NCBI RefSeq assembly: GCF_046630445.1
Contig: NC_092340.1
Location: forward strand, 20,004,001-20,068,000
Length of the DNA: 64,000 nt
Direction: 5' to 3'
Source of the DNA: Rutidosis leptorrhynchoides
Lineage: Eukaryota > Streptophyta > Magnoliopsida > Asterales > Asteraceae
Shown here: positions 44,001 to 60,200 of the stretch, piece by piece
How positions within the stretch are numbered: position 1 is the stretch's first letter
Layout of the letters: each line of letters begins with the position of its first letter
Translations under genes and position numbers: made by a program
The notes under the pieces: generated by a model
Seen by the model: only the letters and a program-made list of their open reading frames with translations
The model's database searches: none
Told to the model about the DNA's origin: nothing

Positions 44001-47000
44001 TTAGAGCTATGTAAGAAAAAGCATTGTTCCAACATGTGTGGTGAAATAAATCCATGGGGTAACGCAATAGTTTTGAATGGTTTAAGTGTTAGCGGATGCC
44101 CGAAGGCCTTGTATGACGTGGTAGTCAGTGCCTTTATCACATACACATGAATCTCTCGATTTCGATGGTTATAAAGCCTTTATGATGACTTGGATACGAA
44201 TAACACGAAAAGTTTTATATAATAAGCAACGAAAGTTTTATAGAAATTGTTTATGGTGTCAAGGTAAGAGAAGAAACGAAGTTCTTAGTAAGTTAGTGTT
44301 ATGTACAACACGTACCGTTCAAAGTATAATATCTTTTAAATGAAAGATTTGATTCGTAAAAGTGAAAGCAAAGTTTCATATGTATTTATCAAAAGTAATC
44401 ATTTACTTTATTTTATATAACGGGTACGATTTTAAAAATTTGTATAATTGGCAAACAGAATAAATTTATTTTTATAAAGCTTTGAGAGGATAGCACAGTA
44501 AAATAATGTGTGTAAAATTTTGGCAAACAAAATTTTCATGTTGCGGAGGTTACAAGTTGGAAAAGATTGATGAGAATCGAGTAAAAGACTTTTGAAAATT
44601 TCGAGTGATATTTGAGGTAATAAAAACCGTTGAATTTATATGTGATTGATGGCTATTAGTGGGGTATAAGTCCTTTGACCAGAAATGTTTAAGTGTGAAG
44701 TTGTTGCTTATAAGTGAGATACGAATGTGAGAGTATGAGGATGAGAGTTAACCACTCATTGATTTTAGGAAAATTTCGAACCGGTATGACTAATATCGAG
44801 GTAAGAAGGACGATGTTGTGATTATCATCGAATAAGAAATTCCTCGTAATAATTTAGGATTTAGAGTTGCATAAGAATGAGTATCAAATGAGATTCTTGG
44901 GAAATCTTCAATATAGAATTTGAATTGCTGAAGTGACGGAATACAATTTCCTTTAAGTATCGCTGTGCAAGTTTGTCCATTGTATCGGTTTCTTTCATGG
45001 CTAGAAAGTGAGCAGTTTTGGCGAGATGGTCAATAATAACTCAGATGATGTCCTAACCGCCTACCGTCTCTGGTAGTTAGTGATGAATTTCTTCCCATTT
45101 CCATTGTGGGATTTCGGGTTGTTGTCATGTAACTAATAAGGTTCAATTTTCGGGCTACATCTCTTCCCATAATAGTTTCACTATTCTTGCGAGGTATACG
45201 AATAAATCTTCCTCATTATAAATAAATTCCGCTTTCATCCTTGAAAGTCAGTTCGTTCCAACTATTTCATCAAAGCTTTCTAACTTGATGGGTATTTGGT
45301 TAATCTTTAAAGTTCATCCCAACTATTGCATCCAATTTCCCTAATTGATGGGTGTTAGGTTAATCCTAAGGTTCATTCCAACCAATCTTATTATACTGCC
45401 GTGAAAATTTTATCAATCTTCTCAAATAACATATGTCTGCGTGTAGGTAACTAATCCCTTTCAATTATTACATTAAAACTTCCAAGTTTGGTTAATATGA
45501 GGTCATCTCCAAATGACCCACCTGTTAATCTTAAAGTACTACCTTAAATTATTCCTCTATCTTCCTCTGCTTACCATTTGCTTGTCCTATAGAATATTTA
45601 ACCCTCATAGTTGTTATTGGCTTATTAGTCATAACACTAAGGTTCTTAGATATAAGGTTTCTATCGCTCCGGTATTAAACAACCTTGAGACAATAAAACG
45701 TTGTGATGAAACGTACCCTAACTAAAATCAGGATCCATGCGAGTTTCCATAACTGAGATAACGATTGCTCTACCGCAAGTCAGTACAAGGTTTTTCCTAT
45801 TTGAGAACTTTTTCCTTAAATGTCCAGGGTGTCGATATCTATAACAAATTTTTGGGTTATCAATTCTGCAATCAAGGCCCTTCTTGTATAGTATCTGGGC
45901 TACGTGGTTACTCCTTCCCTACCTTTAACAGATTATAATGCGTATGCTCAAGTGATCCCTGCCAAAGTTTCCCTGGATCACCACATATTCCTCATGTAGT
46001 AACATTGAAACTTCTGCATGATTTACTTCAATATAATCACGCTGGCCTGGCATCATTATATTGTACTAAATCGTACGTTCATTCCAATATCACTTCACAT
46101 GGTCAATGTAACGTGATCACTTCAAGTTCTACTCAATTTCATCTAACGGTGCTTTACCTGTGTTGTCTCAAAATAAAATCTACATAATTAATCTCACGGT
46201 TTCTTGGTGTGGGTGCGTAAGTTCCATAGGTCATGCATCAATGCCTAAGTGCTCTAAAATTTCTTCGATATATTCGGGTTCAAGTAACATCGTTAGATTC
46301 CTTTCTAGAAATTCAATCTGGGTCTCGTGTCGAGTTGTACGTGTAGCAAGTAGTGATACGATATGTCTCGAGGCGACTCCCAAGTCTTTGGGTATGGCTG
46401 AGCATCAGTAGAAGACACTATGACCTTGTTAAAGGGAATGTCTTCCTGACTTCTCCAATGTCTAGGAGTTTTAGGGACCTAAGTCCAGAAGTGTCGTTAG
46501 ATCGTCGAGCAGTGGTAAAGAAAGAAAGAGTTAAGTGACGGTCATGAAAGCGTACAGGGTATGTATCAACTGAACAATCTTCTAGATTGCGTGAAGAAAT
46601 GTTTCGATCTCTGGAACGGTGGAACAGTAGTAACAGGTGGATTACACTACTAGTTCTTAGGGTTAGACGAGTGGGAAGGTAGTTCAGGAAAACATCTGAA
46701 CCGGGAAGGATAAGTTCTCCAAGTCGGTATAGCGGATAGTAGACAGGTAGCAAGAGCGTAATCAGGCATAACAACTACAGCAGCCTAGATCGTTTACGGC
46801 AGCACGTAGCATGGCAATAGTAACAGTATCATACCGAGGTAACATGCTAAAGGCAGATAGTAGCATGCAGTAATATAACACAGTAGCATGCAATCCAAAG
46901 CAGGTAATATCATGCAGTAGTGTAAACAAGTAGCAGTATACGATATATAGCAGTAAAAGCAAGCAGCAGTATGCAGTAAGTTCAGCGGAAACAAGTAAAC

Positions 47001-50000
47001 TAGCAAGTTGTAGATTTGTCCTATTAGTGAATCCTACTCGGGTCGGCCTTAAACTCACTAATGCAACCTAATTTCCTACAACCAATGCTCTGATACCAAA
47101 TGTAATGCCCCATACTAAATCATCATGTACGGACCATCAACAACAGGATCATTACAAGGTTAAGTACTATATGCGATTTCAAAAAGAGTTTGCATTCATA
47201 ATAAAAGTGACGTCATAACCAACGTCGAATGTTTTACATCAAAAGTATGATTCACTAAGTAGAAGCAATTAATAAGTGTATGTGACCCCAATGGTCGTTA
47301 CAAATCATCGTTTCAAAAGTACTAAAGTTTGAATGCAAAAGTAAGCGTTCATGCAGTGACATCTCTAAAGCAGCGGGTGTCTACAGCACGACTAGTATAA
47401 CAGCGGAAGCAACCTTAAGCACCTGAGAAAAACATGCTTAAAAACGTCAACACAAAGGTTGGTGAGCTATAGTTTAAGTATAACAGTAATGTAAGGTAGG
47501 CCACGAGATTTCAGTGCTACAAAGAGCGTTTCAAAACAGTAATCCAAATCAGTATGATAAAGTATATGTTTAACCGTGGGCACTCGGTAACTAACTTAAC
47601 GTTTAATAAAATATCACCCCCTGAAAGTACACTTGACAAGTGCGTATGTTTACGAAGTATTAAACACTCGTTAAATGCTAGCGCGACTAGCCCGAGTGGG
47701 GATGTCAAACCCTATGGATCCATATCTAAGATTCGCGTTCACCGGTTCAATAACCAATGACTAAACGTTACCGAGCTAAAGGGAATGTTTATGCCGTTGT
47801 ATAACCCACACATATATAAAGTTTAAGTACTCGTTCCTAGTATGTAAAACGTAAAACACGCATGTATTCTTAGTTCCCAAAGTAGTTAAAGTAAAAAGGG
47901 AATGCTATAACTCACAATGATAAAGTAGCGGTAAAGTCGAGTCGGGAAAATGAGCAAGTACGTAGGTCTGGAAAGTCCTCAACCTAAGTCAAATAGTACT
48001 AAGTCAGTACATCGTCTGAATAGGTTTAAAAGTATGTAAATAAGGTCTTAAGGTTCATCATCATTCATCATTAAACAAAAGGTGTAAAGTAAGTTTTGTT
48101 CATGAAAAGAGTTTAAAACAAAGGCTGAGTTCGGTCAGTCACCACGGCCTCTATACCTACTGAAATAAGGTGAGACCAGTGGCCATGGCTCTGTATATGA
48201 GTCCTTTAGTTGTGGTAAAAATTACAGAAGCAAACTCGTCTTCGTTTGACCGTGGCGACGGTCTAAGTGCGAGTAGCTCAGAATTTTCAGCACAACGTTA
48301 AATGGACATAGTGACGATCGGAGGGCCATAAATCCTAAACCGTAACTCGGATTAAGACGAGTCCTATATTAAAAGTTATCTACTCGAACAGAGATATCTG
48401 AAAATAAAAATTACAGTAGCCCAGGTCATACGGGTCAGACACAGAAACAGTAAAACAGTAGGTCCGGTGGGTTCTTGGTGTTTGATGCTTATCACGGTTC
48501 TCATCCTTGATGCATATAGCTTCAAGTGTACAACTCGTTGATGTGTTTGCATCATCTTAACCAAGGTTTCACCATCATAACACTTGTGCAAGTCCAAGAC
48601 ATGTAGCACAACTCATTTAAGTGTTGCAAGTGTTTTGATGAACCAAAGTTACATCAAAGTCTTAGATTTAACACATACATGAACTATAAAAGTAATATTA
48701 ACCAAGTTTTAACTATTATGACACAAGTGTAAGTCTAAGACATGTAGTACAACTCACTCAAGAGTTGTATGAAGTTTGATGAACCAAAGTTACATCAAGG
48801 TCTTAGATCTAACACATACATGAACTATAAAAGTAATATTAAGTTACAACTTGAAAATAAACTTATAAAATCAAGATCTTAAGTTGTAGAACATGGTTCT
48901 TAGTTAGATCTTGAAGATCCTAGACCCAAATGTCTAGATCTAACGTAATTGTACAAAGTCATAATTAAAGAAAGCTTACTTACATGTTCTTGAACTTTCA
49001 AGTTAACTTTTAGTTCAAGATTAATGAGATCAAAATTAACTAGTAACACTTGACCATTCAAACCAACAATCATGAATTTAAAGTGCATAATATGAGAAAA
49101 TAAACTAAGTAAACAAATAATAAGTTCATGGGTTTCATACTTTAAAGATTCAAGCCAAAGCTTGATCTTTAAGGAAAGTAAACTTTAAGTTTACAATCAT
49201 GATCTACAAGTATGCTTTCAACTCATGAACTTTCTTTCTTTTGAAACAATAAATGTAGAACATAAACTAAAGAGTTTAGTTCTTGTATGTCTTGTGAGAA
49301 CAAGATGATATGAAGAATCAAACTAAAGAGTTTGATCCTTAGTAAGTAGTAAGTAACAACAACAAGTAAGTAGCAAATAATCAAAGACAAGTAACATTAA
49401 ATAAAATAATGATGATGATGAAGTGTTTTGCATCGGTTTTTAGACAAGGAAAAGATAAGAGGATTTGTTCATAATACTTACAAGAAAAGAGAGAGATGTT
49501 TGAAAAAAAAAATGCAAGTAATCTTTGTGTGTGAGAATGAGAGAAAGCATGTGTAAGAAGTAATATAAAAATGAAACCAAAATCTCCTTTTGATCCCTTG
49601 AAGTCGACGGTTAGGGGAAAAGGAAGGGAGGAAGGAAAAATCCATGGGGTTCTTGTATGTTAAAGCTTAAAAAGTTGGTTATAAGAGTTGATTTCATGGG
49701 GATAAGGTGGTAACTAGATTCCTTATGCATTTAACCATCTAGTTTCACCTTAATGATGATACTTACATGAAAGTAATGGATTAACTTAGTCCATTAAAGA
49801 AGTAGGGTGGACTTCTTAAGTCCATTAACACTAATAAAGGCCCAAGTTCAAGTAACTAACAAGTTAATCCAATAAAAGCCCAAGTAACTAACTAGTAACC
49901 ATAATTAATTAAAATGATTAATAAACTTAATCATGAATGCAAATAATATCTAAAAATATTATTCGTGAAAGTTTCGTGTGTCACAAAGACGTTTCGGGCA

Positions 50001-53000
50001 TTTAAAGTCAAGTATGGTGTACCATGGTAACAAGTAAATGTAATCACATACATTCGTTTAATCACAAGTATTAATAATAACCATTATTAATTAAAGATGG
50101 AAAAGTCAGGGTCGTTACAATAGCTCACCAACATTATTGTTGACGTTTTTAAGCATTTTTCTCAGGTGCTTAGAGGTTTGTTGCTTCCGCTGTTAGACTT
50201 GCTGTCATGCTGTTTAGACTTGCTGTTAAGGATCTGCTGTGTTAGATATCCGCTGCATAACTTAGAGATGTCTCAATTATGGAACTTTTCTTTTGCATTC
50301 GTAACTTATGTTATTTTCAAAAATAATGATTTGTAACGACCTTTGTGTCACGTTATCTTTTGTAAACGCTATGTCTTTTATGAATGCAAAACTGGTTTTC
50401 AATTAGCATGTAGTATTCGACCGTGTAAAGATCCTGTTGTTGACGAACCGTACACGATGGTTTTGTACGGGGCGTCACATTAACCATATGGTAGAAGGTT
50501 CGTGTTCTAATGTAAAATATCCCCTTTTTGACACTGTTAGCGAAATTAGAAACAATAAAAATCTTGAACAAGCTACTGAATTAGATACTGTGTTCGTTGG
50601 TGAACTGTTGAGAATCATATGAAATCTAACGGGACGTTCAAAGACGAGTTGTTAAAATTTGGGTGGGTTATGGATAAGTTGGCGGCGAAAGAGTTGTCAA
50701 AAAGATTGACAAAAGAATGAGGCTCGCCTCATGGAACACCCGAGGCCTAGGTAACATAAATAAAGGTCAAATGGCGGGTGACATGATCAATCACTTTCAA
50801 GTCCAATTTTAGCAATGCAAGAAACGATGGTTAAAAACGTTTCACAACCCATTTTGAATTCTATTGGAAAATTCATGTATTTCAAAACGTTCAAGTTTGT
50901 TCTCAGGGACGTTCCGATGGTCTTCTTTCAATATGGCGTGAACATTGTTTCATGGTATTGAACTAATGGACCAACCGTTGTTGAATCACAACATTGTTAA
51001 AGTGTAAGTCCAATAAAAAAATTATCTTCATTATAAATGTGTACGCACCTCAACATGAGCAAGATAAGTGTATCGTTTGGAATCATATTTGCACCATTTG
51101 CAACCAATGGTCCGGGCCTATTTGCGTATTAGGGTACTTTAATTCGGTTTGCAAGGAATATGAGAGATTTCGGGAAATTATTCATCCAGCCGAGTTATTA
51201 AACTTCAACAATTTTATTTTATCGGCTAATTTAGTTGATCAACCTCTTAATAATGATGGTGAATACTCTATGGTTACAATTATTTCCCAATTCTATTTTG
51301 CTTACCGGGGATTCAAAGTCATCGGATCATAAACCTATTATTTGGGGCAAGAAATGATTTTATATTCAATGGAAATTACACTTGTTGGCGGCACATTGTA
51401 CGACAAATCAAACTCAAGGTGTTTTTGTGGGCTACTTCTTACAAGTTATGTTTTAGTCATCAATTTTATGTATGCGATGTCAATCCCAGTATTTTATGTC
51501 TTTTGGCTTAAGTTTGTTGTGTTAGCTTGTATGTTTCTTAGCCGGAAGCTCCATTTTGTAATGTGTCTTTCATTGATTTGATGAAAGGTTTCCAATGATA
51601 TGTTCCATTTTCGCTGGAAAAAAAAAGTTGAGTTTGGCATCCATTTAAAATGCGTTTAGTCTCGACAAACTTAAACATATAGTTATCATATACCATTTTA
51701 AAGATTTTCACATCCACTTTCTAAAACAAAAATTAGTTTCTACTAAACTAATTCAGTGTCAACTTACAAGCCCATAAAAACAGCCCCCGAGTCATTCTTG
51801 CCATCTTGCCAAAACTTGAAAATTATCTGTTGACAACTCGAAATTTCTAGCAGAGTGATTTGAATGTTTCACTTTCATACAACAAGTCTAAAAGGGCATT
51901 TCGGGCCTGTTAGTAACTTCGGATTTCTGAAATTACACATATGGGTCAAAATATACCCTAATGACCCAAATGGGTCAAATTTTCTATCTTAACCCAATAC
52001 AAGTCCAGAACTCATTTTCAAAACACCAAAACCTACAAAAACACTTAACATAGCGGATGTGTCCTAATCAACATTTACCCAATTTGGCACCATATGGTCC
52101 GAACGGGTCGGGAGTCGGCAATAAAAACAATTAGTTATATATCTTTCAAACGACCTCCATTTTTTCATTACTAAAACACATACATGACCTATTTACAATC
52201 GTTAACTCTAAAGACATAAACTGACCCAAAGTTACAATTACAACCCAAAAGAGACTTAAAATACATATGGGCAGTTAATAACAAGCTAATAATAAAACGG
52301 AAACCATAAAGCTTAGTGAGCAATGCAAGAATTAAATAAGCATCATAAAACATATATTATCTTGCATCTCATATAGATAATAGTTTAAGATTTACCATCC
52401 AGAGATTTAATGCATCACGTAGTCGGTTGACCTCTCTACCAATGAATGGCTAGCCTAGCACATTGCACAATTGGTTCATTACTAGTAACGATTCGGCCTC
52501 GCGCCTTATAACATTCTACCAATTGGTTCTAACCTAAATAAATTGTCTCATTTCTTCTAAGGTCTAATAATCTGGCAGTATGGGGCAGGTTATCACTGAA
52601 AAGGAATTCGTGTGCATGCTATATAAATAAGAGTTTTAGTTTTGCTGACAGTATATCATAGCTATTGTAGTAACGAGAGAGATTTTTAACAATCGGAACC
52701 AAATCAACTCATTCAAGCCAATGCATAAAAATCAGACAGTAATAAATATGATGTGCTGAAAATACAAAATCACACTTGATATGATATGATTATTATTATT
52801 GTTGTTGTTACAAAAACACAAAACAAAGTCATTCAATGTAAGAAATAATGCAAAACACAAACATAACCATTATTAAGAACAAACTATATATAAAAATCAA
52901 TCCCTAAGCCAACACTTGAAGAAGTTCTCGAAGTCGAAAATTCGAGAGAAAGCTGCTGCATATGTAACAATCACACCACACCACGAGACATCTTATTATA

Positions 53001-54175
53001 ATAATAAGTGATGCTCAGCACGAGACAACTTACTATAAGTCCAACGTGGGAAACATGGTATCCTCGTTGTCTTTTTTATCTTGACATCCGATCTCTGAAT
53101 TGTAAATGTGTGAATCCCATTTGAAGTAATTTGTGGGCAATTGGTCATGTACAACACGGATAACAATTTGCAGCCATTACCCAAACCTAGTAATCCCCTA
53201 TTACAAAGGCTTTTGGAGTCGTTCACATGTAGTCTCTCCAAATTATGACAATGCAATCCAATCGAAACCCAACCAGGGAGCCCGATTCCAAAACAACATG
53301 ATAACTTCAACTCTTTCAGTAAAGGACACCCTTTTGAAATTCTCATGATACACTCATCCGTAACAAATGATCCAACATAAAAGGAAAGTATTTTAAGGTT
53401 TTTAAAAATGCCTGAACCAATTGCTGTCAAACCATATTTATTATTGTTACCAGGATAATAATTAATACTAGAAACTTGTAGATACTCAAAAGACTACCTT
53501 CCCTTAAAAATCCAGTTGTCGGGTAAAGGACACGTGAATCTGCTTCTAAATAAGTCAAAGTTGACGAAAAACCTTGTTCGGATCTTACTCCAACAATTTG
53601 ATCACACCCGGATATTCTGAGTACCCGAAGTCGACGACAGTTTTGTATAAGAAACGAAATTCCAGTGTTTGTTATGTTACGGAAACACCTAAGATTCACG
53701 TTTGTTAAGGATTTATTATACTACGTAATATTTAGTTAACGTTTCCAATCTGTTGTCGTCTGTAACGGCGGTAAAAGACAAATCAAGAACTGATAACGAT
53801 GAAGGTGACTCAAAATGCCTGTAACAACAAATATATGTACCAAACACAATTGCATCAAGAGGGTCGAAGAATGGCTGACTTAACTTGCTTGACCTTATAA
53901 CATCCAAGCATTTACAGTTTAGAATTACGATATCATGAAAACGATGACCAGTTAGGCCAAAAGATCTTTGATCCCACAATTCGTTTAGTTTTCGGTAAAT
54001 CAGGCTCAAAAGCTCATCAGGAAGCTGTGTAATCAAACACAACTTCTGTTGTTTTACCTCGTCACTTATATCCATTTATTTATCTGTAACCAATTCTCGA
54101 TCAATATTATATTACTGTAGATCAAAAGATATAAAGAAACAACAGTAAATTAAGTCAACTATATTAAATATTAAA

Positions 54176-54210
<35 letters not shown>

Positions 54211-57200
54211 TACATTCTATAAATCGCTAAGAGAAATCCAACGTGGCATTCTCAAATTGAATTTTAACCCTTAGTGCCTGACGTGAATTATTGTTAATTA
54301 ATCACAATTAACACTAACTAAGCATGAAAATTTCCAAGCTGGCATCTCAAATCCACAACCAAAACACACAGAAAAAAAAAAAAAAAACCACGATATCATC
54401 TCCTACGCCCCGGCCACAATCCATCTAATCCATCTACAACAAACCCTAATTTATCAATCGATGTTGATTGCATCCAATCCGTTAACATCATCTCCTTTCC
54501 GGTTTGAATGGCTACTTTCACAACCGTCATGTAATTGAGATTCAAGAACATCAGCCTGATTAGGGCTTTAAAAAGCATAAAGTAAGTTTCCTCTCACAAC
54601 TGTCAATTCTTCATTAATCTCACTCAGTTATGTTGTTTACTCATTAATTTATGGGAACAAATCGACAATCACGAGTCTCGCTCAATAAACAGTCAATTCT
54701 TCATTAATCTCGCTCAGGTATGTTGTTTACTAACAAAGGTTGATTAAGTTTATGTATTCGTTCGTATATTTGAATTGTTCAATTTAATTTGTTTATATTT
54801 TTCATCGAATTGCAATCTAAATTATTTGTTTATATTTTTCAAGGTCTCAACCAGCAGCTTTCATCATGTTGATTAATGTAATGTTCTTGCTGTGCTTATA
54901 TGATGAAATTTTCAGTCAAGAATGTCAATACATAAGAGGTTTGTTATGTATATCATTTGGAGCTGCTTTTATAAGTAACTTAAAATTAACATTAGATTGT
55001 ATTTACATTTATATTACATCTTATTTGGTAACAAGTAGTGTTCTCCTTTTTAATACTATATGTTTACTCTCATCCATGCGATTTTACTGAATGGTTTTAC
55101 TTTTATCTCTTTCAGCTATATTGTTTCTAAATCGGTTTCATTAACTTTCTAAATCGCTTTCATTAGCTGTCAGAAATTTCTTGTATTTTTACTTTTGCAG
55201 CCACTATAGGAATGACTTCGTTAGAAGTCATATCGAAGAAATCATTCAAACCCATTGCTCTGCACATGCTTATGATATTATGGTATGGTTTTACTTCACA
55301 TAAGTTTGTAATATTGATTTACAATAGTGATGAATGTTTTTATGGTTAATTTATGAGGTATTAATGGTAACATATATTTTATGACCATTATTTTGTTTGT
55401 CTTTCTTTTTAAGTTTTCCTTTAGCAAAACTGTGAATTCACAACATTTGGTGCAATTATTTTTGCCTTTTTTTTTATACAATGATATTCATAGTAAACTT
55501 ATGTTGGTTGGTTTAATTCATGTAGAGAAAGCGAGTATGCTTCATGGACTATGGTCAATGGGTACACTTTGAATCATGTGAGCATTTCAACTCATAGGCG
55601 TAAACCTCTTTTTAACAAGATCGACAATCTTAACCACTTCATTCAGGAGAAAGGTGTCAAGCTGAAGAACTAAAGGGAGTGTTCTCAAAGGGTTAGTGTT
55701 TTTATTTTTTTCTCTATTTTATAGAAGGAGAAATAAACAAACTCGATGAGATTGAGTAAAATAGTTAGGATAGTTTGGGTTTGGTTTGTGCCAGTGAGCC
55801 TATATTGTCTACTGCTGTAAAGTTCAACAGTTTCAGACCCTAGAAAGTTTGTGTTCTCAAAGACTTACCTGAAGAGGAGGTTAGTCTTATTAATTTCAGT
55901 AACATTATTTTAGAAAACTATTTGTACGGGGTGCAGTTTACTATCCTCCATGACTTAAAGTGGGTCTCAAGAAGAATCACAACCTGTTTTGTTCTTAATC
56001 GTAAAGGTTTAAAATTAAGACAAATCTTTGCATTGCTTTGCACATTTCTTAGCCTTTTGGTGACTGTAGATTTAAACGGTGTGCCGTAAAGTGTCAATTT
56101 ATAAATTCGAGATATACATAAAGCTAATGTTGTACTGTGTGTGTTTAATGCTGATTAAAGTTATTTACTTCACAACGAATGTGACATTTACTATTGTCCA
56201 ATCATCTAACGAAAAGTTTCTCTTCAGTTAGAGGTGTCAACTTGGGCGGGTTGGTTTGGGTAATTAGTAAATATTTTCCGGGCCAAGTCTCATAAACATT
56301 AGTTATGCTTTCTGAATATCCTAAGGTAATAATTGAGTTGGCGTGTAAATGATGTGTTTGTCATTATGTATTTCGACTGTAAATTGTTATTGTATGTGTC
56401 TGACTGCAACTCTAAAACAATGAATGAATATGTGAAGCCTTCTATCTTTGGAAAAGTATGCAGACCTGTCCAGACAAAGTTCCAGCCTTTAACCACCAAT
56501 ACTTAGAGTCTATGTACTGATAAGGTATGCATACTTATTACCCAACATAATTTACACTTACGTAAAACTAATTGTTTGTTGTAGTATTTCTTGCTATAAT
56601 GTATGAAGGATAAAAATTATTACACATATGTGTAATAATTGTCTATGGACTGATAAGGTATGCGGACCTATTACTCACCAATACTAATAGTAACCTTTTC
56701 AATTGATTTAAGTAGTCAACTAAGAGGAGTTAGATTTTTGAAGATAACTTATTTTTGACACATCTATTTATGGTATAAGAAATCAAATGATTATAAATTA
56801 TAATGTAAAGATATATCATTAAAAGATATTTAGTCAAATCCCCCTAAAATTTGAAAGGGTTATACTTTAGGGATCAGTTGTTAATTATAATGATCAAAGG
56901 TTGTTTATTAAGTAGTATTGATCATGTCTACTATACCACTAAGATTATAAATATAATGCCTTCATCACATTAGACTGGCATAATACAATGCTGACTATCA
57001 CACCTCTAATCCACATTTAATTTGTATAAAAAAATGACTGATAAACGAGTTTACTCATAATTTGTTGAACAACCAACGAAATGACTGGAGTACGTGTTAA
57101 TTGTTAACGTTCTTAAGACGTGGAAGAAGACTGCCTGGAGGAAGTTAAAATAATTCACTTCATACATGATTCTGGTTGATGCAAAGGCACATACTTATCT

Positions 57201-60200
57201 ATTTCGTATGTTCTTATAATATTATCATATTCATATTGTTTATTAAAAAACGAATTGTCATACCTATGATAACAGTTTTGGTTTGACATTACAAAGTCAT
57301 AAACAGTTTGTGGGGGATTCGTTTTTACACATATATGATAAAGATATGTCACAATGTTCTTAAGCGTTTGCATTGACCAAACACTGAGATGCATTACATG
57401 ATCAAACTGAGAACATGAAGAGTTTCGGATGGTAATGTTGTTTACAAGCTTTCAATAAATATTTCAGCTTTTGTCTACAATAGGGTTACATCCTACTTTC
57501 ATTTTGAAAAGTGAAAGTATTTATTTTGTCAATAGTTACATTCTATCATGATATCCATTTTGTTATTACAAAGCTTTTTACTCAATTCATTGAATAATAT
57601 GTTTTCCCAAGGAAACTCCATTTTTGTAATTTTTAGCTTTCAAGAATCTGATATTGAGTTGTATCATTTGAATATTGAGGTGTTATTTCATGTATTGTGT
57701 TCATGTAGTTAGTTTCTGGGTTCTTCCAACAAGGTATTTGTATAACACCTTCTGAACAAATTGACAAGCGATGCTTACATGAACATGTATAGTGATTATT
57801 CTTGTGGAGTGTAGTTAGTGTTGTACATGTTGTAAAGTGTTAGAAAAGGGTGGATGATGAAAATGTTGATCCATGCCAAAGAAGGAAGAGCACTAGAGCT
57901 TGATCGGTGATCACGTAAATGTGTGGACTTGAAATTTTTCGATAATGAAAGATGTGTTCTTTGATGGTTTAGTTGATATCATAAGTCAAGATTTGCCATA
58001 GATGGGAGATATTAATTGCTTTTGTTGCAACAATTTGTACATATGCAACTCAAGTTTCCGTCAAACATAAACGAAGTGAGTAACTAATCATTCATTGCTT
58101 TTCACAGTTTGTCATAGTAGTTACTCCGTATAATATTTAGCACATCTAACATTATGACTGATGAGGTCGAATTGTTGGAGTTATGTTTCTGTAAGCTATA
58201 TAGTTGACGTTTATGACTGTAACTCTTTCTCTGTTAGTAATTTGTTAGAAAGCGTGATCTGCAGTTTTGACCTTTTTCAATTATATTATTAGAAATAAGC
58301 ACATTGAAATTCTTTGAAGAAAGTCAAATATTATGTGTATTAAATAAATTCACATGTACTCATAATAATTTGTGCATGGAATCTCTTTAAAAAAAAAAAA
58401 CAGATTTTTAGGCTTGGTAAGCATAAGAACACACCTTTTGTTTTAAAGTCTTGACTTTTGTGATTTTTTTGGTGATGTGTTCAATTTACGTTACTTATAT
58501 TTTTAATTGAGTTCATAAATTGTTTTATAAATTGGAAAGGAATAAATGTTTCTACTACGGGTGTAACTCCGGACCAAAGGGCCATGCCAGTATCGTGGTG
58601 ACCTTTTCAACCATGAGGTTGAGGACTTGAGGGTGGTTGTGAAATCTTTGTGTAATGAGCGTGTGAGTTTGCATTTAAACAAAACACTTTCAATAAATAA
58701 TATGGTCAGTCACAAATCAGTACACTAATATAGTCTAATTTTTATTTTTTCCCATGATGGAAATCAAAAGAACACTATGGACGGGCTCATATCTCTTGCA
58801 TATACTGTATACTATCATCTACCATATCTTTTTGTTATCTATAGTTTCTATTAGTTTTGCTGACATAGCTTCTATACTTTTGTTAATCTCTTTTACTTTT
58901 TTTATAATGTTGTTTGAAATGCATTTCATAAAAAATGTAATACATTAATATTACAATTGTATGTTTATTTCATCCACAACAATAACAATACTTGTGATAC
59001 TGTCTATATCATACATGTATTGATATAATATTTTACGATTCCAGTTTGTTTGATTAAGAGTACCCGTGCAACGCACTGGCTCTTAAATCTAGTTAAAGAA
59101 TATAACATGAATTTTAATTATAATTGAATATTTTAAGTCGATTACCTTAACAATGGTCACGAGTCACGACAATATCAGTTTTTTTCGAAAAAGAAAAAAT
59201 ATACGCCGCAATCCAGGTCTCGTCTTCGTAGAGATTTGTCTCACAGTTGGGGTTTCATAGTATTTATTTAACGATTAATTAAGGATTGTCGGTTGATAAG
59301 TCTATGGACTCTTTTAAGTTTTGTGGGTTTATACTTTTTACTTTGTGGTCTCTTTCAGTTAGGTGAGTTTGTACTTTTTTTATTCCTTGTTCATATTTTT
59401 TTTGAACGACTTTATTGTTCACATTTTTTTTTACATCAATTTGGGATCACCCAGGGGATTTAATCACTCACGCGTTCATCTCTCGTAGTTGCATAACTCG
59501 CACTCAACTACTGCCCTGGAGGAAACTCGGACCAATCCGAGGGCATGACCGGTAAAACCCCCCATCCCCGTTGCCCCACACTAAGCGAAAGGCGATCTGG
59601 GTGGATATTTCAGGTCAAGAAAACATTGAGTGCAATGTTACAGCCCAGCGGAGTCGAACTCCTGATCTCTCGCTAAGAGAGGTATACCACTACCTGAGCT
59701 ACAAGACATACCATATTACTATGCGTTGTTCCAGAAACCTACTCATCTCATTGATTTTAGGTACGTGTTACTACTTCTATTTATAAAAAGTTTCTATTTT
59801 TACTTCTTTGATATGCTAAAGCTTCAATCTTTAGATCATAGTGATAAATTAATTGAATTGAATTGGTTTTATATATATTTATTTAGTTGTTGGGTCTTTG
59901 ATCTTGAAACACAGGTAAAACGAAATTTTTGCTTTGAGAATGGGCATTCTGGGAATCGTACTAGTGTGTTTCAGTCACAATCTAACCAACAAGGTTATAT
60001 ACTTAAGTTGAAATTTAAAACCTAAAACTTAACGTCAATCTAAACTATAATCTAAACATAGTTTAGATTGATGTTAAGTTTTAGGTTGGAATTTGATAAA
60101 TTTAAATTGAAGAAATTAAGGTTTTATGTATTTTAATTAGAAAGTGGATGAAGATGTGGATGAATAAAAAGACCATAATACCCATCAGTGTTTCACTTAA